20,157 nucleotides of DNA from assembly GCA_009602725.1 (NCBI GenBank), contig WELB01000116.1, positions 319,917 through 340,073 on the forward strand. The letters run 5' to 3'. The translations under genes and the position numbers were made by a program. This DNA is from Spirogloea muscicola. Lineage: Eukaryota > Streptophyta > Zygnematophyceae > Spirogloeales > Spirogloeaceae. The stretch's first letter is position 1. Every line of letters starts with the position of its first letter. This document shows, in pieces, positions 1 through 18,200 of the stretch. The notes under the pieces are model-generated. The model had not been told where the DNA came from and did no database searches. It worked only from the letters and a program-made list of their open reading frames with translations.

Positions 1-715
1 GGCGCGCCGCCGCAGCGCGCCATGGCGGCGGCGGCGGCGGCGGGCGGCGGCGAGTTGTGGGTCCGAGGCCAGCGCTGCCGAGAGGAGGATGGGGCGGCAC
101 GCCACGTGGCGAGGAGGACCTGTCCTCTGCAGGGGCATCGCAGGGAGGTCACCGTCGGGAGGAGCATTCGAGCGGCCAGGCCGTCGCAGCTGTGGGGTCT
201 GCCAGGCGGCATGACCGTCTCGGGTGTTCCGTGGCCGGCCTATCCCCGTAGAGGATCCCCTTTTGGCGCCACAGGGCCTCGGTTCGAATCCAGCGCCGCC
301 GCAGGGGCCGCCGTTTCCCGTGCGCCCTCCGCGGCGGCTGCGGCGGAGGCGGCGCCGCAGCAAGCGGGGGCCCACAGCCGGCCGCCGCTGTTCGGACTCG
401 CCCTGCGCGGCCCTGGCGGTCGCTGCATGCAGGCCTTGTAGGCGCTGCAGCTTCGTGAGCGTGGCATGCATGACCGGCGCCTTCGAGGTGGTCCGCCGTG
501 GGGGGCTGTTGACGGCTACAGCTGGCCTGACGTCCAGGAAGGGATGCCAGGAGCACCTGGACGCGGGGATTCACCCTGCTGACATGCACATTGGGATGGG
601 ACTGAGCATAGACGCTTGCCACATACCGTCGGCTGAAACCGAGAAGTGAAGTCAGGGGACGACACGAGACAGAGAAGACGTCAGCGGGAGCCCTTGTTCT
701 GCTACTGGCCACACG
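1..715. other. GC-rich 5' flank of the RecQ-like gene; no confirmed gene
   Basis: This stretch is strongly GC-rich at its left edge and becomes balanced towards 700. An ATG at 22 sits in a strong initiation context (gccATGG) and opens a 139-codon frame with a run of alanines and glycines. Its later part is arginine- and proline-rich and resembles no family I recognise. Other frames on both strands are also open, as expected from base composition. It may hold promoter, 5' UTR or an upstream exon of the helicase gene, or the edge of another gene. An in-frame stop at 647-649 separates it from the helicase start at 716. Confidence 0.4.
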
Positions 716-4828
<4,113 letters not shown>

Positions 4829-5329
4829 ACGATGCCTATGAAGGCTGTACGCTAGCGTGCAGTTTGACTATCCTATGTCCATAGCTATTGCATAAAGTAT
4901 ATATTTACTGCTCAATATGAACTTGGGACTTGTTAGAATTGGGTACCCAAGAGTCACATGGCGGTGTTCTGTACTACAGGAGTAGAAAACTTTCCGTTTA
5001 CAGAAGCCTTGATAAGGCCGTACTTGCTAGGCTCTTGTCGCTGTGTGCTTCAGCGTTTTTCTGGCCTCTTCGGAATATGTTCAATCTTTTAGTCTGAGCT
5101 GGCCACTCACAGCCTTTGCCCTCTACTGGAAGGGTCTTTCTACCCTCTTGTTGGGTTGACAGGATGCCGGTGGAGAGATGTGACTGCTGGACAATTTGCT
5201 ATTGTGCTGCATTTGACAGCACCTGGGTCATTTTGTATGGGAATCGCCTTTTGTTGGACAAGAGGATGTGCAATATGGGGCAGAGTTTCTAGGGCAAGTG
5301 CAGCTTGAGCACGGGTAGGTAATAATTAA
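4829..5329. other. 3' flank of the RecQ-like gene; nothing else seen
   Basis: This is AT-richer non-coding sequence with stops in all frames. A loose ATAAAG lies near 4892, but there is no clear polyadenylation signal such as the TGTAA used by many green algae. It presumably holds the 3' UTR and spacer before the mobile-element region. Confidence 0.5.
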
Positions 5330-5698
5330 GCAGCCTGCCTACTAAAGGCAGTCACGGGCTGCAAGTAGCCAGGCGGAGGAGGCAATGGCAACACCAGCTG
5401 CCTGTGGCAGGCTGCTCTTTTGTGTGGCCTTGAGCCCTGCGCTGTGGCTTGCAGGGAGCAAAACATTATACGATAGAAGTGGCCAGGCCGAGAGCTCGGC
5501 CCATTCGCTGGCGCCAGCACCGTATAGTCCAGCGCTTGCACGGCCCTCGACAGCTCCCCTGTATGGCCGAAGCGAAGAGCGCGGCGAACACTAGCCGCCC
5601 TGTCTGGCGTTGGGGCTGCCTGCGAAGTACGGCGACCAGCTGCCGCCTCAGCGACTGAGGCATCCTGCTGTGCCAGAAGCTCCTCCTACCTCCCACTC
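5330..5698. other. Unassigned spacer with a small imperfect hairpin at 5330-5362
   Basis: At 5330-5362, GCAGCC-TGCCT is followed by AGGCA and, after a 6-nt bulge, GGCTGC, giving an imperfect stem. Short open frames to the right (for example 5385-5594 plus, starting with a hydrophobic leader-like run) have no support from splice sites or family resemblance. It may be the outer part of the mobile-element cluster. Confidence 0.3.
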
Positions 5699-5911
5699 TC
5701 AAGAGGGGAAGATGCGGTCCAAGAGGAGCTGGCGGCCCTGACTATGGCCCTGGGGGGTGGCACGCCCGAGCAGCAGCCGAGGGAAAAGGATGAAGACTAT
5801 CCATGCTACCTCATCGCGGTGGTCAGCCTCAATGCGCTGCATCACAGGGCGCAGGGCTCGACGCAGGTGTGGGCGCCCAGCGGGGAACATGGCGCAGGAG
5901 CGGGAGAGCAT
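5699..5911 (-). pseudogene. Unidentified element-like coding fragment, copy A (inverted relative to copy B)
   Basis: On the minus strand the frame contains RALRPVMQRIEADHRDEVAW followed by a leucine/phenylalanine-rich stretch ending in LFPRLLLG. A second copy with clear amino-acid similarity lies in opposite orientation at 5986-6159. Conservation in the same reading frame of both copies suggests they descend from a real protein. The alternating arginine and W..L..LPRLLL pattern recalls, from memory only, segments preceding reverse transcriptase domains in some algal and protist retroelements. No catalytic motif is visible here, so the family is unproven. No credible start, splice sites or full length. 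Confidence 0.35.
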
Positions 5912-6113
5912 CCTGTCGGTGGATTGCGGGGCCAGGTCTAGGTCCGCAGCCCACTGTCAGTGTGCTGCGCACGTGGACCTGGCTGCGGTCCACGGACAGG
6001 AGGCTCTCCCGCTCCTGCGCCACATTCCCTCGTCGAGCCCTCCGCTCTGTGATGCAACGCATGGTGGCGGACCACCGGAATGAGGCAGCGTGGAAGCTGT
6101 TCATCCTCTTCCT
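5781..6113. repeat. Imperfect inverted repeat (foldback), arms about 5781-5938 and 5976-6113
   Basis: The reverse complement of the right arm aligns with the left arm over about 140-160 nt, at roughly 80 per cent identity by eye. Shared blocks include GCATCACAG, GGGCTCGACG and GGCGCAGGAGCGGGAGAGC. The spacer is about 37 nt. The arms carry the coding-like copies A and B. Confidence 0.65.
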
Positions 6114-6159
6114 TCGGCCGCTGCGCAGGCGTGCACCCTGGTGGAACAAGCCGTCCTGA
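5986..6159 (+). pseudogene. Unidentified element-like coding fragment, copy B
   Basis: The plus frame reads RALRSVMQRMVADHRNEAAW and then KLFILFLRPL, paralleling copy A on the minus strand at 5699-5911. Relative to A it lacks a short segment (about 17 nt in the DNA alignment) and ends at a stop at 6157-6159. It forms the right arm of the foldback at 5781-6113. A decayed duplicate is the simplest reading. Confidence 0.35.
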
Positions 6160-6555
6160 GCCACCACAGCTGCCACCCGCTGCAGAAGTCTTCCGCGTGT
6201 GCGCAGCACGATTTTCGCGCCGCGCGTGTGCTGGGTCAGACCACGCAGGTCTTCACGGGGTCGCTGCCAGTGCGTACACAGCAGAGGCTCCGACAGTGCG
6301 GCGGCAACGAGGGCAGGGTGGGTGGCGGTCGCGGCGAGGGTGGGCACTGTGGCGATGGTGGCTGAGAAGGCGGTGACGACTGCTGCGGTGGTGGCGGGAG
6401 TGTGGAGGGGGGGGGTGGCACGGGCGGCGTTGAGGGAGGCGATGATGATGCTGGAGGCAAAGGGGACAGCAGCGATGATGGTGGGGATGGCTGCGGGTGA
6501 TTGAGGTGCTGGCAGTGGGGCCGTCAGGGGAGGCGGCGGCGGCGGAGAAGGTGGG
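6160..6555. repeat. Purine- and G-rich low-complexity tract
   Basis: From about 6300 to 6545 the plus strand is rich in GGTGG, GGCGG and GATGATG repeats with a run of nine G near 6410. Long open frames on both strands here are compositional (proline-rich on minus, glycine-rich on plus). The tract stops where transposase similarity begins at about 6556. Confidence 0.55.
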
Positions 6556-6635
6556 CAACCCGCAAGATCTGGAACTTCGACATCGGCCAGTGCGGCAGCA
6601 TGCACGACTTCACGGTCTTCTCACAGAGCAGGATC
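6556..6635 (+). pseudogene. PIF/Harbinger transposase fragment, inverted copy
   Basis: The plus frame gives RKIWNFDIGQCGSMHDF followed by TVFSQSRI. This matches, with a few substitutions, the minus-strand transposase relic at about 7290-7370. It joins directly to the palindrome at 6632, while in the minus copy about 460 bp lie between the same two segments. The plus copy therefore carries an internal deletion. The frame closes soon after. Confidence 0.65.
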
Positions 6636-6837
6636 GTTTTGAAAGAGACAGATTCGTTGACAATCTGACAAGTATTTGTACATCAACGACTTGCAATCAG
6701 ACTGCCGCCGGCCCTTACTACAGCTTCTCGCAGGCTGATTTGAGAAGCTGTAGTAAGGGCCGGCAGCAGTCTGATTGCAAGACGATGATGTACAAATACT
6801 TGTCAGACCGTCAACAGACCTGTCTCTTTCAAAGATC
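6632..6837. repeat. 206-bp near-palindrome (arms 6632-6729 and 6742-6837, 12-nt centre)
   Basis: The reverse complement of the right arm matches the left arm at about 90 per cent by eye, from GATC at both outer ends to CAGCTTCTC at both inner ends. The outer motif TTTGAAAGAGACAG is shared. Transcribed, it would form one long hairpin. It lies exactly between two oppositely oriented Harbinger transposase pieces, so each arm is probably the terminal or subterminal part of one copy. A foldback MITE inserted later is the other option. I see no clear 3-bp TTA/TAA target duplication. Confidence 0.8.
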
Positions 6838-7446
6838 TTTGCAGTCCATTCTATCGTCACAGTCCAGCACCATGTGTTGATGTTCATAAAGGGTGCGTGC
6901 GAGTGCATAACTCCTCTGAGCACCTTGAGCCGCTTCTTGGACATTGGAGTGGTTGATGTTGTCCTCCTCGTCCGCGGGCTTGCAGTCTAGCATCCAGTCG
7001 GCATCGATTGCATCGTTGTCGTCAATGCACATGTTGTGCAAGACAATGCATGTTGTGCAACACATCGTCTCGGGGTCCACCCGCTTCTGAAGTATTCTTA
7101 AGCATGCCCCTTGAGATGTCCCAATGCCTGCTCGACCACCACTCTGGAGCTTGACTGCCTGTAGTTACAGTCCTTTTGGAGTGATGACAACCGGGCAGCC
7201 TTTGTAAGGTCTCACCATGTATCTGCGCAGCAGATAGGCTGCATCCCAAAGCAAAGAGTAGTCTCCAAGTCTCCCGCTCGCGCATGCCAGGCCGATCCTG
7301 CTCTGCGAGGAGACCGTGAAGTCGTGCATGCTGCCGCACCGGCCGGCGTCGAAGTCCCAGATCTTCCGGTTTGCGTCAGCGACCACCTGCAGGACCACTG
7401 CACGAGTGGTGGCTCTTTCACTTGTAGAAGTTTTCGGCATAATCAC
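6829..7446 (-). pseudogene. Decayed PIF/Harbinger-type (DDE_4) transposase, 5'-truncated and frameshifted
   Basis: Read from 7446 downward, the frame contains VVLQVVADANRKIWDF, CGSMHDFTVSSQ and LLWDAAYLLRRYMVRPYKG, matching the HARBI1-like nuclease fold (the central D..HD region and the G/W-D-x-A-Y-L step). It stops at 7165. Similarity continues in another frame with RVVVEQALGHLKG, which carries the expected third catalytic Glu, then in the first frame again with MCCTTCIVLHNMCIDD, the VLHN motif near the family C-terminus. Two frameshifts, near 7165-7175 and 7085-7110, break the gene. The part holding the first catalytic Asp is missing. It overlaps the end of the Myb-like ORF by 29 bp. Non-functional as it stands. 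Confidence 0.75.
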
Positions 7447-7936
7447 TTGGAGCCATGATAGGGACGTGCGGCCTGCTGAACAGGGACTTAAAGTCCCGCG
7501 AGTCCGCTTCCTGTTGCTGTTGTTGCTGTTGCTGATGCTGTTGCTGTTGTTCTACAATTCGAGTCAGTAGCGTCTCCAGCCGATTCGCCTGTGCGTCGGC
7601 CTTCCTCTTCCGCTGACTTGTCGAGGCCTCCTCCCTGGGCGCCATGCCCGGAAGATCGGTCGAGCAGCCGCCGCTGTCAAGATGTGCTGTATAGCTAACG
7701 TTGGGCTTCGATACCTGACATGAGTCGATGATGTCGAAGACCTCCGCCGCAGTGCCGCGAAGAGTTGATGCAGCCTCGCCGCTCGTGCCCCTCTTCCTCT
7801 TCTCGTCCTCGGGGAGTTTGTCGAGGCGCTTGTACTTCGCTCGGCATGCTTCAATGTCCTTGTTGAAGCTCGGATGCCCGACAATGGTGGTGCGAGTCAG
7901 CTTCCACTCGGCCAGCGCTTGGCCTGAACGAGACAT
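7418..7936 (-). CDS. Myb/SANT-like accessory protein (ORF1-type) of the PIF/Harbinger element
   Basis: A 172-aa frame upstream of the transposase relic on the same strand, as in PIF/Harbinger elements that carry a second, DNA-binding protein. Visible features: a helical, basic N-terminal region with CRAKYKRL near residues 32-39, like the last helix of a trihelix/SANT domain; a basic patch KRKRG; a second basic cluster SQRKRKA followed by a leucine-spaced helix; and a polyglutamine run near 132-145. The first helices of a SANT domain are not visible and a stop precedes the ATG in frame, so the 5' part may be lost or lie in an unseen upstream exon. I infer the function from context and residue pattern; it could be inactive. 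Confidence 0.5.
   Translation of the reverse strand: MSRSGQALAEWKLTRTTIVGHPSFNKDIEACRAKYKRLDKLPEDEKRKRGTSGEAASTLRGTAAEVFDIIDSCQVSKPNVSYTAHLDSGGCSTDLPGMAPREEASTSQRKRKADAQANRLETLLTRIVEQQQQHQQQQQQQQEADSRDFKSLFSRPHVPIMAPSDYAENFYK
7511..7550. repeat. CTG/TTG (CAG/CAA) trinucleotide tract
   Basis: About 13 triplets of ctg and ttg, with one gat interruption, encode the glutamine-histidine run of the minus-strand Myb-like ORF. Confidence 0.85.
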
Positions 7937-8757
7937 GAGGCGGTGAATGTTTCAGTGACACCGGTTGTCGCGGAAGAGCGTCCGCAACGATGACGCAATA
8001 GTGCAGACCGGTGTTCACCTTGCTTGACCACGCCGCTCTTCTTGGCAAGTCGACGGCTCCTTCAGCGCGCATAAGCGTGAATATCATCTACTCATGTCTC
8101 CACGAGCCCCTACCGTCATCGCCGGGGCTGCTGCTTGCGCCTCCACCACTGTCCCCTTGCTGCTCCCGGGAGGTCGAGGATGCGCATCGGCTCCATGCCC
8201 ACGCGCGCCGGAGCGCCCCCGCCCGCCGGCGCTGTTGGCGCTGGAGGCGCTGGCATCGGCGGCGAGGCACTGTTGCCGCTGTCGCAGGCTGCGCCCGGCA
8301 TGTCATCTGCTGCCACGGCGGCCACCAGCTGCAGCTGCCCCGCCGGCTGCGGCTGTCCGGGGGCTGCGCGGCCTTGGCGGTCGGGCTGGCGCCATGACGG
8401 CGCTGCAGGCCAGAGCTGCCGGGGGAGGCTGGCCAAGCTCTCCCGGGGCTGCCGATGAGGATGGGGGACGAGGAGTGGGGCAGTTGGATCAATCATTCTT
8501 ATTTTACTTTTCATCTTTTTATCTGAAGAAAAAGCGCGGCCAGATTAACCGGTGGCTGGGAGAGGCCAGCCCAGAGGAATGGACAAGGTCCGCAAGGAGC
8601 CGGAGTGCTAAGGACTATCATAAATCACAAATCGGCGCTTCAGATCACGCAGCTCGCACTGGCGGTGCCACTGGCCCGAACCCCCAACCCCAGCACTCGG
8701 CTCCACGAGCTCCGCCCCCGCGGCGGCCGGCTCGGCGAGGCCCGGCGCGCACCCGCC
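7937..8757. other. 5' flank of the NSUN2-like gene, bordering the mobile element
   Basis: From 8090 to 8490 the sequence is GC-rich with long open frames on both strands, none showing a domain. A T-rich stretch at 8495-8525 is followed by more balanced DNA up to the methyltransferase ATG. Promoter and 5' UTR of that gene should lie here. I could not find the right terminus of the Harbinger element. Confidence 0.4.
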
Positions 8758-15054
<6,297 letters not shown>

Positions 15055-15275
15055 CAATTTCATCTCAAGCATTTATGTTACATCCTACAGTGTCTACATT
15101 TCCTCCTTTGCATCATTTCTTCAGTTTTGCCATACACCGCTGCAAATCCATTGGGGTCGTCCTGTCCCCACGGACATACTTGGAACCACCCACCGCACTT
15201 GACTTGATATATTATCAAAGTCAAATGTAGCAACAAGGACATTTGTGGCAAAGAATAGACACTTGCTAACTTTAC
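15055..15275. other. Convergent intergenic spacer with a 3'-end hairpin
   Basis: The spacer separates the stop codons of the methyltransferase (plus) and U2AF65 (minus). TTGACTTGATA at 15199-15209 pairs with TATCAAAGTCAA at 15213-15224, with one bulge. On the minus strand TGTAA (15082-15078) is a possible algal poly(A) signal about 195 nt past the U2AF65 stop, which would make the two 3' UTRs overlap. No TGTAA is seen for the plus gene. Confidence 0.4.
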
Positions 15276-18200
15276 TCAATGGTCTTTAATGTGGGCAGTG
15301 AGGTGCTCCTGAACAGCCAGGGCCAGAGCCTGCTTCTCCTCATGTGACCTTGCTCCTAAGCCCTTCTTAAAAGCTTTTTGGTAAAATCGCAGTGAAACGT
15401 ATCCAGTTGCCACGACCCCTGTACCATAGCTCCTTCCAAGGAGCGCATGAGCGGCCCTGCAATTGCTTCGCTCATCTCTTAAGTGGCAATCAAGTGATCT
15501 GCACACGCTACTGTATCGATCTGAAGCTACAGGGAGGCAACATTTAGCAGGAAATTACTGCTGACAGAGATATGCAAGCGGCAGAGTGCAACAGGACTCG
15601 GTCCACTTATTTGGCACTGTTTGCTTGTAGGAAGGCCAGGTACACACCTGCATGCTGACTCCTCGCGGGAGTACTCCACATACACATTGCCAATCTCCGG
15701 GACTCGAATGGCAGCGGGTATGCCAGCAGCGTCGTGGCCCTCCTCAGCCTTAAGAGCTCGAGACAAAGGTGGGGTAGCCTCCACCACTAAGGGCTCCTCA
15801 CCAGGAGCCTGCGGCTCTTGCTTTACAGGCGCGAGCTTGTTCGCCGGCTGTACAGGGGCCAAGGCATCTCCAAGCTCATTAGCTGCGACCACTCCAGCCG
15901 CTCTGCTAGCATCATCTACCGCTGCCTTGATTGCCCCAGCGCCTGGCCTCCCTGCAGCAAGAAGGCCTTCTCCTTCTGCTTGCTCACCCGCTGACTGTCC
16001 TCTTGTGTGTATGTCAGGCGTTACCTGTCCATTCACTGGGTCAGCAGCGAGCTGCGCAACGGAAGTGAAAAGTCCAACTCCATCGTGATCCTCCTTGGCC
16101 AGATCTCTTCGACAACCATTCTCCAGCTCAGCAGGCACATCGCCACTTTCAGCTACAAGCGCTGCTGCCATTGTGCCGCCTCCCATGAGCATTCTCCCTG
16201 GCGAGACATGCCCATTCTCGAGGTGCACTTGCCGCACTGCTTCTGTCGCTCCTTCCGTCACAACATGTAAAGATTTGACAGTCCCATACCTGCATCAAAG
16301 AAGGGCCTTACTATACGTCTTTGCAATGACAATAACAGAGCAGTGGACAGCAAGCGCAAACGACGCCAGAGGTGGCAGCCAAAGCTAGACCTGGCACATT
16401 CCAAGCGAATGTCGTCTTCAAACTCAGCTAGCTCGTCTGCTGTCATGCCTGCAAGCTGCTCCCTGGAGACCTGCCATGAAAACGACCACCATCTTTTACG
16501 CTGACATCAAAGGCTGACTTGCATGTATCGGCCTGTGTGCATGATTGTATCCCAGAGAAAAGATACGCGATGACTCCCGACTGCTGGTTCTTATGCAGCG
16601 GTGCCTATTTGGAACCTGCGGTCAGCTTGGGCTAAGCTCTCCCTTACCAGGTACTTAAGCTCCAATATCCGCGTGGGCTCCTCGAGGAGGGGACGAGCGG
16701 CAGAAGGAATGTCGTAAGTTGCTCGCAAAACATCCTCTGTCTGTGAAAAGTCATGCGGGGCAGCTGTGACGATTCAGGTTATGATGCAAGACGCTTCATA
16801 AATTTCTACTTGGAATCTTAGTTAAAGATAATAGGTAGCACGCTCGAGTGCATCCTTGAAAGAATTGGCGTCTATGTGGCAGATATTGAACCACACATTA
16901 CTAGACCGGTCTCCAAGAGCAACTGCAGTGAATTACAAGCACACATGCAACTCTAATGTTAGCCTCTGAATGTCCTAGCTTTTACCTGAGAAGGAGCGCC
17001 AGTATTTGCGTGCATCACAGTCAAAGTCTTTCCAGCTAATTGCAGCCCATTGAGACCAATGCAGGCTGCTGGTGTTGTCACTGGGTCCATATACTGGCGT
17101 CGGCAAAGAGGAGAGCAAAGGACAAACACGAAATTGATAGAAATGGTAACAAGCTTAGTACCTGCACTACATTCTCCTTGGTTACTATAACAGCATCAGA
17201 ACAGTCTTATTGTCTTCACATCTTCTTTTACCAATTACGACATAAAGACTGCATGTCATTGATGAGTGCACTGCACTGAACTTATTAAGTGCTTGCTTGC
17301 TGGCATGATTGTGATGACAGACTGCAGCACTGTTTAAGTCAATAACCTCACTGCTCTAAATTATCAATAAACTGATCGCATCCTCAAGCAACAGCGACAC
17401 CCATGTCTTGCCTCAAGGAATGCGTAAGCAACGGCTGGCTTTTGAGAGAGGTTCAGCTCCATGTGAAAGGCTCGCAGCTGGCCGAAGGCTGTCATTATCT
17501 CCTTCACCTGCACTTTACAGAGGCTCTGAGCTGCTACGATATGATTTTTGAACCGCGATTGAATTGCTCAAGTCAATTCGCGTCCTCTCTGCATGTCAAG
17601 CTGTCATGTCACCTCAAGATTACACCATCTCTTTAAAAAAAACCAGCAAGCATCACCCAAGTAGAATGTGCTGCCACAAGCTAAAGAAGTCCAAACTTGT
17701 GCAACATGAGCAACATCTGCTGACAGAGCTTTGCTCTGGAACTGGAAGCAAGAGTAGTAAGGGTAAATTCATGTCCTAGGAGGTGTAATATCAACCTTCT
17801 CTGCAGTTAGCGAAGGAGAAACGCCCCCAATGAAGACCTGAGAGGCCCACGGGAAAGCATGTGAGCATATGTCAGAGTCCATCTACTTTTGACGAGGCCA
17901 CCAATCTGATCAGGGCGCTATTCAGAGGCTAATTGCAGCTGCGTTATGCTTATGTAAGCACAACTTACATAGTGCGCTTGAGGACCTTGGCAATGTATTG
18001 ATCTGCAATGGCAGCTTGCAATTGATACAACCAAAACGAGCCTTGAATTTACCTTGTTTGGTCCGTCCAGCACAGTGCTCGATACAGTGTCGGCCACTAT
18101 TGCTGCCTGAACCACGCCAAGCTGGCAACCACGAAAACATTTCACCAGTATCAAGCCAACATGCAGAAGTGCATCACACATCAAGATGAAAGCAAGACCT

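Noticed and set aside
270-302. tRNA-like T-arm (GGTTCGAATCC box) followed by GCCGCC
   Set aside because: The T-stem has mismatches (ctcgg against ccagc), no D-arm A-box or anticodon arm fits upstream, and the GCCGCC match to GGCGGC near 205 is expected in such GC-rich DNA.
5829-6605. 258-codon minus-strand frame
   Set aside because: It is open because of the proline/alanine-coding complement of a G-rich repeat tract and runs through both arms of an inverted repeat; no single protein family spans it.
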